A stretch of 64,000 nucleotides of DNA from Croceivirga sp. (lineage in GTDB: Bacteria; Bacteroidota; Bacteroidia; Flavobacteriales; Flavobacteriaceae). The number at the start of each line of letters is the position of its first letter. The stretch's first letter is position 1. The notes under the pieces were generated by a model that was not told the origin of the DNA, made no database searches, and worked only from the letters and a program-made list of their open reading frames with translations. The translations under genes and the position numbers were made by a program. The DNA is taken from positions 1 through 64,000 of the forward strand of contig JANQKR010000046.1 in NCBI GenBank assembly GCA_028281025.1. The letters are read 5' to 3'. This document shows, one piece after another, positions 37,014 through 45,845 of this stretch.

Positions 37014-38078
37014 ATGACACAAAAGACCAACTTCAATATTGCGGTGATTCCTGGTGATGGAATAGGGAAACCAGTAATTGAACAAGGCATAAGGGTATTG
37101 GAAAAAGTGGCCGGGCAGTTGGGAATATCCTTCGATTGGGAGCACTTTGATTGGAGCTGTGAGCATTTTCATAAAGCCGGTAAAATGATGCCCGAAGATG
37201 GTCTGGAACAGTTAAAAAGACACCATGCGATTTATCTTGGGGCAGTGGGCTATCCCGGAGTCCCAGACCATATATCGCTATGGGGATTGCTTATTCCCAT
37301 ACGCAGGGTTTTTCAGCAATATGCTTGTATACGACCTGTTCGGTTGTTTGAGGGGGTGCCTTCTCCTCTGGCAGGAGTCGGACCAGGTGATGTGGACTTT
37401 GTCGTAGTCAGGGAAAACAATGAGGGCGAGTATTCAGAAATCGGAGGGCGAATTTTTCAGGGAACGGATGCTGAGGTGGTCTCCCAGCAAACCCTCTTTT
37501 CCAAAAAGGGAGTCGATAGAATATTGCGCTACGCTTTTGATTTAGCCGGTCGTCGTAAAGGAAAAGTAACTTCGGCTACCAAATCCAACGGAATTATGCA
37601 TACCATGCCTTTTTGGGATGAACGTTTCGCCATTTTAGCGAAAAAATATCCCCAAGTACAGACAAACCAGTTCCATATCGACATCCTGACTGCACATTTT
37701 GTGCAGCATCCACAATGGTTCGATGTAGTGGTAGGCTCTAACCTATTTGGCGATATTCTTTCCGATTTAGGACCCGCAGTAGCTGGAACTATTGGGATAG
37801 CAGCTTCAGCCAACATCAATCCGGAAGGTCAGTTTCCGTCCATGTTTGAACCAGTACATGGTTCTGCACCCGACATTGCTGGCAAAGGTATAGCCAATCC
37901 TATCGGAGCAATTTGGGCCGGAGCCATGATGCTAGAGCATCTTGGCTATAAAGAAGGTCATGATCTTATTCTTGGGGCCATTGAAAGAGTGGTGAAGCAT
38001 CAATCGGGTAAGACCAGGGATATGGGAGGAACGGCTACCACCTTGGAATGTGCAAACGCCATTTTAAATGAGATCTAG
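37014..38078 (+). CDS. Tartrate/D-malate dehydrogenase-type decarboxylating dehydrogenase
   Basis: A 354-residue NAD-dependent beta-hydroxyacid oxidative decarboxylase of the isocitrate/isopropylmalate dehydrogenase family. Visible: N-terminal IAVIPGDGIGKPVIEQG, substrate-loop LWGLLIPIRRVFQQYACIRP (the SLWGL variant seen in TtuC/DmlA rather than LeuB), VVRENNEGEYSEIGG, metal-binding Asp residues in FGDILSDLGPAVAG, and FEPVHGSAPDIAGKGIANP. It sits between a divergent sigma gene and its presumed FecR, an unusual place for an enzyme, which suggests control by the same signal. A substrate such as tartrate or malate arising from acid-sugar breakdown is inferred. Confidence 0.9.
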   Translation: MTQKTNFNIAVIPGDGIGKPVIEQGIRVLEKVAGQLGISFDWEHFDWSCEHFHKAGKMMPEDGLEQLKRHHAIYLGAVGYPGVPDHISLWGLLIPIRRVFQQYACIRPVRLFEGVPSPLAGVGPGDVDFVVVRENNEGEYSEIGGRIFQGTDAEVVSQQTLFSKKGVDRILRYAFDLAGRRKGKVTSATKSNGIMHTMPFWDERFAILAKKYPQVQTNQFHIDILTAHFVQHPQWFDVVVGSNLFGDILSDLGPAVAGTIGIAASANINPEGQFPSMFEPVHGSAPDIAGKGIANPIGAIWAGAMMLEHLGYKEGHDLILGAIERVVKHQSGKTRDMGGTATTLECANAILNEI

Positions 38079-38149
38079 GAATTATATTGGGAATCCGAAC
38101 TTCTTTTGCTTAAAACAAATATATTTATAGCCATGAAAACTCATCCATA

Positions 38150-39103
38150 ATGTCCAAGCAAGACCGCAAGCCAACAGATGAGGAATGGATAGATTTTTTT
38201 CAGGGCAAGAGCTCTGAAGAAGCATATATCAGGCTCAAATCCCTCATGGAACAAGGGGAAGCCAATGAGGTCATGGAAAGACTGTTCGAAACGCAGTTTT
38301 CCGCGGATAAGGAATCAGCTGTGAAGGTGGATTCCGTTGAGTCGTTTGCAAAGCTTCAGGAAAAGATAGCGCCCAAGCATGAGCGGAACACCAAGCGTTT
38401 GCCGTATAAATGGATGGCCATTGCCGCTTCTTTGGCATTGTTATTGACTTTGGGCATCATGTTTCAACTTAGGCAGGATGCGCCCGCTATGCAGTTCTCC
38501 AGTGGGGGCATGGAAATTAGAAAGGTAACCCTGCCGGATGGCTCAGAGATTACGTTGAATGCCAATAGCAGTATTTCATATACAGAAGAAGAAGGTAAAA
38601 GAGCCGTTCTGCTGTCGGGTGAGGCTTTTTTTGATGTTGCCCGTAACGAGAAAATACCTTTTGTAATCACAGTGATGCATACAGAAGTTACCGTGTTGGG
38701 AACTTCTTTTAATGTCAAGGCGATAAATTCGGAAGAGACGGTGGTCAGTGTAAAGTCGGGTAAGGTCCAAGTGAATAATGGTAATCATCAGATGGTTCTT
38801 ATACAGAATGAACAAGCGATTTCCAGTGCTCTGGCACTGCATAAAAGTGAAGCCGATGAACACAATACCTCTTGGATGCAGAAGCGATTGGTCTATGATA
38901 GTGTGCCGTTAAAATTGATTTTCATGGATATAGAATCTTGGTACGGAATCAACATTATCTCCGATACTACCATAGATACAATTCCTTACACGGCATCGGT
39001 TAATTTGGACAAGGGGCTGGATGTTTTCCTTCAAAACCTTAGTATTTCTGAGAATATCAATTTCACCGTATCTAGGGATAACGTGAGCTTGAGCAAAAAG
39101 TAA
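38150..39103 (+). CDS. FecR-family anti-sigma factor
   Basis: A 317-residue membrane anti-sigma factor. Cytoplasmic N-terminal region (about 1-80; ATG at 38150), one membrane helix at about 85-105 (WMAIAASLALLLTLGIMF), and a periplasmic FecR domain (about 118-215; VTLPDGSEITLNANSSISY; VTVLGTSFNVKAIN). The C-terminal DUF4974-like part (LKLIFMDIESWYGINIISD) contacts the receptor's STN domain in related systems. It is followed after 3 bp by the STN-bearing TonB receptor, with which it is surely co-transcribed. The cognate sigma factor is probably the divergent one at 36200-36757. Confidence 0.92.
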   Translation: MSKQDRKPTDEEWIDFFQGKSSEEAYIRLKSLMEQGEANEVMERLFETQFSADKESAVKVDSVESFAKLQEKIAPKHERNTKRLPYKWMAIAASLALLLTLGIMFQLRQDAPAMQFSSGGMEIRKVTLPDGSEITLNANSSISYTEEEGKRAVLLSGEAFFDVARNEKIPFVITVMHTEVTVLGTSFNVKAINSEETVVSVKSGKVQVNNGNHQMVLIQNEQAISSALALHKSEADEHNTSWMQKRLVYDSVPLKLIFMDIESWYGINIISDTTIDTIPYTASVNLDKGLDVFLQNLSISENINFTVSRDNVSLSKK

Positions 39104-39106
39104 TGA

Positions 39107-42100
39107 GTGTTTTACAAAAACAAATGGTACGATTTTCCTCAAAATAGTCTCAAATTCATCGTGACCTTTTTTTTGTGTTGCTCTACCTCAATTACTCATT
39201 CCCAAGAAACCAAGTACCTTTCAAAAGATTCCACTTCTTTGCGAAAAGCGATACGACTAATAGAGCGAAACGAACCGTACCACTTTTTTTACAATTCCAC
39301 CATTATCGATGGTGGAAAACGGGTTTTCTTAAAACCCTACTCCAATATCAGGGAACTTTTAGATGGGTTGTTCAAGGATAGTATGGTGGGCTATCGAATT
39401 TTGGACAATACCATAGTTCTTTTCCGGGAGAACAAATCCCAACTGGCCGATACAATGGAAGAAAGCCTTTGGACGGTAAGATTCAAGATTTTCGATGGCC
39501 TGTCCAATGAGCCACTTTTGGGAGCTTTGGTACAGTCAGAGAATAAAAGGATAAGCGGTGTCTCCAATCATGAAGGTACGCTTTCTCTTTCCTTTTACTC
39601 AGAGAAAGACGAGCTACCGCTTAACGTGCGTTATTTGGGATATCGTTCCATAGATACCCTTATTTCTTTACCAAAGGTTTCGAAATCGATTTCGTTGGCA
39701 CTAATTCCTGAAACCTTTGAACTATCTGAAGTTATTGTCAATGCCAGAGTGAAAAAAAACCTTAAAGAAGTAAATGCCCAAAAAAATGCAATCAATCAGA
39801 TACAGGTACTGGCATCGGATACCAAAGATAGACTGCCGGACCAAAATATGGGTGAGGCCCTACAACGTATGACAGGCACTACAATTGGCCGCAGTTATGG
39901 TGAGGGTAATACCGTGGCAATACGCGGAACCCCCATTAGTTATACCACCATACAGTACAATGGTGAAAACTTGCCAACTACAGAAATAGACGGACGAAGA
40001 AATACGATAGTTGCGGGCATCGGAGTAGATCAATCAGAAAACGTTCAAGTGATTAAGACTAAAACGCCAGACACTGATGGTGATGCCATCGGGGGATCTG
40101 TGAACTTGATCCCAGTGTTTTCATTGTCTAAAGAGATGGCATTGAAAGTCGAATTGGGCAGTGGCTACAATAACCTTTCAAAAGGCTATAACCTCACGGG
40201 AATGCTCACTTTGGAAAAACGCTATCTGGTTAATGAAAAATATCCTGAAGGCAGGCTCGGTATTAAAGTGGGGGGTAACTATTACCGTACTGACAACGGG
40301 CGCGATCGATTGGAGATTGATTGGGACCGAAAAACACTATCCAATGGTAATCAATCCATTCTTATCAACAACTATAACTGGCGTGATTTACAGAACGAGC
40401 GTACCCGCTCGGGCTACAACACCTCTATAGATTATAAGCTGCGTGACAATGGCAGGCTATATGCCCATTTGATGTACAACAACCTGACGGATGATGAAAT
40501 CAGGAACAGGATTCGATACCGCCCTTTGCAGGGAAACTACGTCAATGCAACCCGCGTTGACGATGCTAGGGTAGAACGTGACTTAAGGGATAGGAGGAAG
40601 ATACGTAAAAACACTTCCGTCAATTTGGGGATTGATTCTTATATCGGAAACTGGAAATTTGATGCATCTTTCTTTTATACCATGACGGACCGTACAGACG
40701 AATCAATAAGGGCCACATTTGAATTTGAGGATGTTGATTTATTGCTTTCGGAGGTCAATACTGATTATCCCAAAGTAAATGGGGCAATAGTTGATTTGAA
40801 CGACGTTTCACTATATACTTTAGAATCGATACGTCCGAGCGACCTACGATCGGTAACCGGGGAAAACTTGGTCTTTCGTATGGATATCAAAAAACCCATT
40901 AACACCTTTTTGGGGAAGGGTGAACTACAAACAGGACTGAAGTACAGGAAGTTGAAAAACGGTCGTCAACGCTGGGTTTCTATCTATGAAAATAGTAGTA
41001 GTGATCCCTTGAATCTTTCAACTACGGCCGTATCTGTCCCAGATAATGATTTTATGCAGGGAAATCTCAATTTTGACAGTAGAATAGATACCGGCACATT
41101 GGTTGATTACTTCGGCGAGAACCAAGCTGAATTTTCAGTCAACCAAAACCGAAGTGCAAGAGTTGTATCAGAATTTTTTACCAGAGCCGAAGAGGATATT
41201 ATGGCTGTGTATGCTATGGCCACTTTTAGAGGAAAATCATGGGATGTGCTCACAGGATTACGATTAGAAAAAAACAGAGGAACTTACAGGGCAAACGAAG
41301 TAGTGACAAACAATGATGATTCTCCAGTAATAAATCCCATTGTAAGCCAAAAAGAATATACAATACCACTGCCTAATTTTCAAGTCAAATATGAGTTGTC
41401 GGAACGTTCACAGGCACGATTCGCCCTAACGAATGGGTTTACCAGGCCAGAATACAACAGTGTTTCGCCAAGCAGGGTGATAGACATTGAAGATAGGGAG
41501 GTCTTTTTGGGGAATCCAAATCTTAATCCAACCCGTTCAATCAACCTTGATTTGGCGTACGAATACTATTTGGGTGACATTGGTTATGTATCTGCATCAG
41601 GTTTTTATAAACGTATTACAGATTTTATTTATCAGATTGATAGGACGGTGGTTGGTGATGAGTGGGAGAATGCTGATAACTTTATCGATTACGAACTTAC
41701 ATCTTTTGAAAATGGCGAATACGCCAATCTCTGGGGTTTGGAACTTACCGCCCAAACACGTCTAAACTTTTTGACCGGCTTCTTGAAATATTTTTCGGTT
41801 TCCGGGAATATAAGTTTAACCCATTCAGAGGCGGTTGCGGAAAGAGGTGAGGTTTTTAGGCTTCCTGGGCAGGCACAGAATTTTGGCAATATGATTCTTT
41901 CATATAATAAAAAAGGATTTTCAGCTGGTTTGGCCTTCAATTATATAGATGATTTTATCTTTTCAATTGGCAATAACCGTGAAGAAGACTTTCTTTTCGA
42001 CAGTCGTTACCAAATAGACGCCAACATATCGCAGAACATCGGGAAGCATTTCAAAATTTATGCTGAGGGCATCAACTTGAGCAACCAGCCTTTGCGTGGT

Positions 42101-42181
42101 TTTTTTGGCAGTGACCAAAGGGTAAGCGAACTTGAAGTCTATTCCTGGTGGGTGCGTTTTGGTATTGGGTACAAATTTTAG
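39107..42181 (+). CDS. TonB-dependent receptor with STN signalling domain
   Basis: A 1024-residue outer-membrane transducer. It starts at GTG 39107, 3 bp after the fecR stop; an overlapping ATG at 39103 is in another frame and closes quickly. Signal segment at about 16-32 (FIVTFFLCCSTSITHS). STN domain at about 40-105 (LRKAIRLIERNEPYHFFYNS), carboxypeptidase-like domain at about 122-200, plug at about 245-345 (MGEALQRMTGTTIGRSYGEG; VAIRGTPISYTTIQYNGENL; PDTDGDAIGGSVNL), and a barrel ending WWVRFGIGYKF. It shares plug motifs with the receptor at 33059. No SusD is adjacent. It should sense its own substrate and signal through FecR to the ECF sigma factor. Confidence 0.93.
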   Translation: MFYKNKWYDFPQNSLKFIVTFFLCCSTSITHSQETKYLSKDSTSLRKAIRLIERNEPYHFFYNSTIIDGGKRVFLKPYSNIRELLDGLFKDSMVGYRILDNTIVLFRENKSQLADTMEESLWTVRFKIFDGLSNEPLLGALVQSENKRISGVSNHEGTLSLSFYSEKDELPLNVRYLGYRSIDTLISLPKVSKSISLALIPETFELSEVIVNARVKKNLKEVNAQKNAINQIQVLASDTKDRLPDQNMGEALQRMTGTTIGRSYGEGNTVAIRGTPISYTTIQYNGENLPTTEIDGRRNTIVAGIGVDQSENVQVIKTKTPDTDGDAIGGSVNLIPVFSLSKEMALKVELGSGYNNLSKGYNLTGMLTLEKRYLVNEKYPEGRLGIKVGGNYYRTDNGRDRLEIDWDRKTLSNGNQSILINNYNWRDLQNERTRSGYNTSIDYKLRDNGRLYAHLMYNNLTDDEIRNRIRYRPLQGNYVNATRVDDARVERDLRDRRKIRKNTSVNLGIDSYIGNWKFDASFFYTMTDRTDESIRATFEFEDVDLLLSEVNTDYPKVNGAIVDLNDVSLYTLESIRPSDLRSVTGENLVFRMDIKKPINTFLGKGELQTGLKYRKLKNGRQRWVSIYENSSSDPLNLSTTAVSVPDNDFMQGNLNFDSRIDTGTLVDYFGENQAEFSVNQNRSARVVSEFFTRAEEDIMAVYAMATFRGKSWDVLTGLRLEKNRGTYRANEVVTNNDDSPVINPIVSQKEYTIPLPNFQVKYELSERSQARFALTNGFTRPEYNSVSPSRVIDIEDREVFLGNPNLNPTRSINLDLAYEYYLGDIGYVSASGFYKRITDFIYQIDRTVVGDEWENADNFIDYELTSFENGEYANLWGLELTAQTRLNFLTGFLKYFSVSGNISLTHSEAVAERGEVFRLPGQAQNFGNMILSYNKKGFSAGLAFNYIDDFIFSIGNNREEDFLFDSRYQIDANISQNIGKHFKIYAEGINLSNQPLRGFFGSDQRVSELEVYSWWVRFGIGYKF

Positions 42182-42276
42182 TTTTCAAATCAATTCCTTC
42201 ACTTAAGTACCGTAGTCCATTCACACGTAATATATCTCAAATACATGTTGTAAATACTGTATCTAAAACCATTTTT

Positions 42277-43383
42277 ATGAAAAAACTACTGGGCATTATT
42301 GTTTTATTTCACTTTTCATTATGCATTCATGCCCAAATGGGTCAGATAACCGGTGAAGCACAGTTACGATTATCGCCTGTTTGGGTACGCGTTGCTGATG
42401 TGAATGGAGAAAAGGGTTCCGTTGAAAGTGCTGAATTCTCAAGAGATGGCACTCGTATCGTTACGGGTACTAAATTCGATAATAGTGTAATCATGTGGCG
42501 TACCAGCGATGGTGCCGAACTTTGGCGGGCCTATGCTTCAGAAGAGATTGAACGGGTAGCTTTTTCACCGGATGACAGCATCGTGGCGGGTGTAAGTGAA
42601 GACTATCTGATTACCCTTTATAATGCCAATACAGGTAAAGAAATTAGAAGAATTGAGCTCGAAACAGCAGCAGATGGTCTCGCGTTTGCCAATACAAAGA
42701 ACATTCTTGTATCGGGCCAAGAAAAAATAAAACAAAAAGACGATACCAAAATAGGCTACATAAGAGCCTATGATATGGAGACTGGAGAATTGATGTACAA
42801 AGTAAATCATGGCGAGACCGTAAACGAGATTCAGTTTACCGCAGATGATACCTATTTTTTGAGTGCCGGTATGAATTCTGAGGTTAAAATATGGGAAACC
42901 GACACTGGCAAATTGATTAGGACCCTCACCCCTGGCCGTGAATTCGGTTTTGTGTGTGGCTTTTTTTCTCCCGATGGTAAATACGTAGTGGCCTCAGGTT
43001 TTAAGGGGGATATTTTTTTATGGGATTTTGCTACGGGTGAACTGCTTCGTGAGTGGAACACCAGTGGGCGCAAGGTAGAGACCTTGGCTTTTACTGCGGA
43101 CGGACGGTACTTGTTATCGGCTGGCAATGATCCCTACATTCGTGTATATCGTACTTCGCAAATATTAAATCCAGTGGGCAAGGTACCCATTGCATATGCC
43201 GTGCACGCTAACGATCAGGCAGAATATATCGATTTCAATACCGATAGTAGTTTTTTGACCAGTGCACATCAGGATGGTACCGTGCGGTTATGGACATGGA
43301 TGAGTGAAGACCAAGGGGTCAATGCCATTATGCACAAGGCCGTGAAAAAGACCCAAAGTGATGCCAAGAAGAAACAAAAGTAA
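42277..43383 (+). CDS. Exported WD40-repeat beta-propeller protein
   Basis: This 368-residue secreted protein starts at the ATG at 42277, which gives the signal peptide MKKLLGIIVLFHFSLCIHAQ; a longer reading from 42148 would overlap the receptor gene and hide the signal. The rest is six to seven WD40-like blades, each with a GH/D-x(n)-WD or W-like end (SAEFSRDGTRIVTGTKFDNS; VAFSPDDSIVAGVSEDYLIT; FFSPDGKYVVASGFKGDIFL; AFTADGRYLLSAGNDPYIRV). No catalytic residues are evident. It lies between a TonB receptor and two catabolic genes, so a periplasmic scaffold or sugar-binding role is possible but unproven. Confidence 0.88.
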   Translation: MKKLLGIIVLFHFSLCIHAQMGQITGEAQLRLSPVWVRVADVNGEKGSVESAEFSRDGTRIVTGTKFDNSVIMWRTSDGAELWRAYASEEIERVAFSPDDSIVAGVSEDYLITLYNANTGKEIRRIELETAADGLAFANTKNILVSGQEKIKQKDDTKIGYIRAYDMETGELMYKVNHGETVNEIQFTADDTYFLSAGMNSEVKIWETDTGKLIRTLTPGREFGFVCGFFSPDGKYVVASGFKGDIFLWDFATGELLREWNTSGRKVETLAFTADGRYLLSAGNDPYIRVYRTSQILNPVGKVPIAYAVHANDQAEYIDFNTDSSFLTSAHQDGTVRLWTWMSEDQGVNAIMHKAVKKTQSDAKKKQK

Positions 43384-43546
43384 AATAACCGGGCCTTTCA
43401 ACATAAGTGTAGTCAATATAGAATTGAAGGTTTTGTTCATTTTTCAATTGTATTTACAATGATAGCAACTTGAATTTTCACCAAATGAACTATTTGGTAT
43501 TGGTTATTTGTGAAAAAGAAAGTTTTAACCTAAAAAGATTCTTTAA

Positions 43547-44152
43547 ATGAAAATATTGGGTATTGCCGCCAATTTTTATGATAAGGAAGCTCCACGGCAA
43601 CCACTGCCAAAAGACCTCAGCATTTTTGTCAAAGTGCCATCATCACTGGCGAAAGGAAAAGTTTTTCACTACCCAAGATGGAGCCAAAACGTCTGGCACG
43701 AGATGGAACTAGTGCTTAGAATCGGTAAAAAACTCAAAAACGTTTCGGAAATGGAAGCCACCAACGTCTTTGACGGAATAGCTTTAGGGATGGATTGGAC
43801 TGCAAAAGACCTGCAATTGAAAGCTAAGGAAAAAGGTTGGCCGTGGGCTTTTGCCAAAGGGTTTGACGAAGCTACTTTCATCTCTGATGTTTTTCCTGTG
43901 GATGCCTTTGGTGATGTACGCCAGCTAGACTTGACCTTTGCTATAAACAAAAAAGTAGCGGAGCAGGGTAATCTCCGTGACCTAAAGGCCAATTTTGAAC
44001 AAATCATTTCCTATTGTTCCAAGTTCACCACGCTCTATCCCGGAGATTTGATAATGACAGGGGCACCCCCGTCGCCAGGACCCATTCAAATTGGTGATGT
44101 CTGTGAGGGATATATTGGAGACCATAAACTATTGGATTTTAAAGTAGTGTAA
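43547..44152 (+). CDS. Fumarylacetoacetate hydrolase (FAH)-family protein
   Basis: A 201-residue single-domain enzyme of the FAH/FAHD1 acylpyruvase group, which cleaves C-C bonds of 2,4-diketo acids or decarboxylates and hydrates related keto acids. Metal-binding and active-site stretches are WHEMELVLRIGKKLKN, GMDWTAKDLQLKAKEKGWPW, AKGFDEATFISDVFP, and the C-terminal LYPGDLIMTGAPPSPGPIQIGD. Predicted cytoplasmic. It runs 3 bp before the cytochrome c/dehydrogenase gene. In diketo-hydrolase sugar-acid pathways an FAH enzyme acts after an enolase-superfamily dehydratase and a dehydrogenase, which matches the neighbourhood, but the specific substrate is not determined. Confidence 0.9.
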   Translation: MKILGIAANFYDKEAPRQPLPKDLSIFVKVPSSLAKGKVFHYPRWSQNVWHEMELVLRIGKKLKNVSEMEATNVFDGIALGMDWTAKDLQLKAKEKGWPWAFAKGFDEATFISDVFPVDAFGDVRQLDLTFAINKKVAEQGNLRDLKANFEQIISYCSKFTTLYPGDLIMTGAPPSPGPIQIGDVCEGYIGDHKLLDFKVV

Positions 44153-44155
44153 TAC

Positions 44156-45730
44156 ATGCGTATTCTAATTTTTGTTATAACCATATTCTGCTTTACTTCA
44201 TGTAAAAGAGAGGCTAAAAAAGTGGATTTGGTAGCTGGAGCAGCATTGTATGAAGTAAAATGTGCCGTATGCCATCAGTTGGATGGTAATGGTATTAAGG
44301 GAGTGCATCCTCCTGTTTCCAATACACCATGGGTCAATGGAAGCAAAGAGCGTCTCATCAATATTGTACTTCACGGATTAGAGGAACGCATACGCGTTAA
44401 GGGAGAGATTTATGACAATGTAATGCCCGCAATCCCAACACTTACGGATGAAGAGATTTCCAATGTGCTAAGTTATGTGCGAAATAGTTTTGGGAATGGG
44501 GCCGCCAATATTACAATTGAGGAAGTGTCGGTGGTGAGGGCTGGCAAATCCTTAAACGAACCTCTGGATCTTTCTACTGTGTCCCCTATTACCGATTATG
44601 CCAACCGAAAACGTAAAGAACGCGTAGAAAGCAGGGTGGGTAGTGCTTACAAAGAAAAAAAGTTGCGATTGGACCAGATTGACGTTCCCGAAGGTTTTGT
44701 AATCGAGGTTTTTGCAGAGGGTTTAGAAAATCCAAGATCGCTAGCTCTAGGTGAAAATGGAACTGTATTTGTTGGTTCTCGGCGCAACGAAACTGATTTT
44801 ATCTATGCTATCCGCGATATGGATTCAGATGGTAAGGCAGATAGTGTTAGAAAAATTTCAAATGGATTGGAATGGAATCCAATGGGAGTAGCCATGCTCG
44901 GTAAAGATTTGTACGTGGCGGAAATCCATAGAATAGTACGTTTCCGGAACATCGAGGATTACTTGGACAGTCCTCCAACTCCCGAACTTGTTTTCAACTA
45001 TCCGCCAGAAAAGAAGCATGGTGACAAGTACATTCGTTTTGGGCCGGATGGTAAACTATATGTGCCTGTGGGTGCTCCATGTAACGTGTGTTTGGAAAAG
45101 AACCCGATTTTCTCCTCGATCACAAGAATAACACCAGAGGGTAAGGATTTTGAAATTGTTGCCCATGGCGTGCGGAACAGTAGGGGATATGATTGGCATC
45201 CCATCACTGGAAAACTTTGGTTTAGCGACAATGGAAGGGATCTTATGGGGGATGACCTACCCCCGTGTGAAATCAATGTAATGAACTGCGAAGGAGACCA
45301 CTACGGATTTCCCTTTTGGCACGGAAACAATATCAAAGATCCCGATTATGGGGATAAAAGACCCTCAACGGATTTTGTTCACACCACCTTTGACCTTGCA
45401 GCGCATGCCGCACCCGTTAGCTTGAAGTTTTACACGGGAGAAATGTTTCCAAAAGAATACCGGAATTCTATTTTGGTATCGGAACATGGTTCTTGGAACA
45501 GGACCAAAAAACAGGGATATCGTATAATGAAACTGACGGAGAGGGATGGAAAGGTCACTTCTTATGAACCTTTTATTACCGGATGGCTCAACGAATCCAA
45601 GAACGATGCTTGGGGAAGGCCAGTTGATATTCTTCAACTTCCCGACGGGTCGCTGCTATTGAGTGATGACTACGCCGGTGTTATCTATCGCGTAAGCTAT
45701 TCTAGGAAAACCACAAAAGGGGGAGATTAG
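44156..45730 (+). CDS. Cytochrome c / PQQ-type sugar (sorbosone-like) dehydrogenase lipoprotein
   Basis: This 524-residue periplasm-facing protein has a lipoprotein leader (MRILIFVITIFCFTSC, Cys16). Residues about 22-120 are a class I cytochrome c domain with haem motif CAVCH at about 36-40 and a likely axial Met in NVMPAIPTLTDEEISNVLSY. Residues about 170-520 form a sorbosone/glucose dehydrogenase-type beta-propeller: VPEGFVIEVFAEGLENPRSL, KKHGDKYIRFGPDGKLYVPV, VAHGVRNSRGYDWHPITGK, WFSDNGRDLMGDD, SILVSEHGSWNRTKKQGYR. It would oxidise an aldose or aldehyde with PQQ and pass electrons to its own haem. PQQ synthesis genes are not seen here, so the cofactor must come from elsewhere. Confidence 0.9.
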   Translation: MRILIFVITIFCFTSCKREAKKVDLVAGAALYEVKCAVCHQLDGNGIKGVHPPVSNTPWVNGSKERLINIVLHGLEERIRVKGEIYDNVMPAIPTLTDEEISNVLSYVRNSFGNGAANITIEEVSVVRAGKSLNEPLDLSTVSPITDYANRKRKERVESRVGSAYKEKKLRLDQIDVPEGFVIEVFAEGLENPRSLALGENGTVFVGSRRNETDFIYAIRDMDSDGKADSVRKISNGLEWNPMGVAMLGKDLYVAEIHRIVRFRNIEDYLDSPPTPELVFNYPPEKKHGDKYIRFGPDGKLYVPVGAPCNVCLEKNPIFSSITRITPEGKDFEIVAHGVRNSRGYDWHPITGKLWFSDNGRDLMGDDLPPCEINVMNCEGDHYGFPFWHGNNIKDPDYGDKRPSTDFVHTTFDLAAHAAPVSLKFYTGEMFPKEYRNSILVSEHGSWNRTKKQGYRIMKLTERDGKVTSYEPFITGWLNESKNDAWGRPVDILQLPDGSLLLSDDYAGVIYRVSYSRKTTKGGD

Positions 45731-45788
45731 ATTCCTATTACCCCAGATCAGCTATCTAGCCAGTAGGCATGAGAAGTGCATCAATACC

Positions 45789-45820
45789 AAAAAAGCCCCA
45801 TCCAACAAATTGAATAGGGC
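45789..45820 (-). terminator. Terminator of the third enolase-superfamily gene (minus strand)
   Basis: On the minus strand GCCCTATTC (complement of 45812-45820) pairs with GGATGGGGC (complement of 45795-45803), a 9-bp stem including G-T pairs, followed by six T. It lies 25 bp past the stop. An outer AAGTGCA...TGCACTT may extend the structure. Confidence 0.8.
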
Positions 45821-45845
45821 GTTGCACTTGAAAAAAACTAACTGA

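Noticed and set aside
30522-44152. Full L-rhamnose/L-fucose diketo-hydrolase pathway
   Set aside because: A dehydratase and an FAH enzyme are present, but no short-chain keto-deoxy dehydrogenase is seen, so the pathway cannot be claimed.
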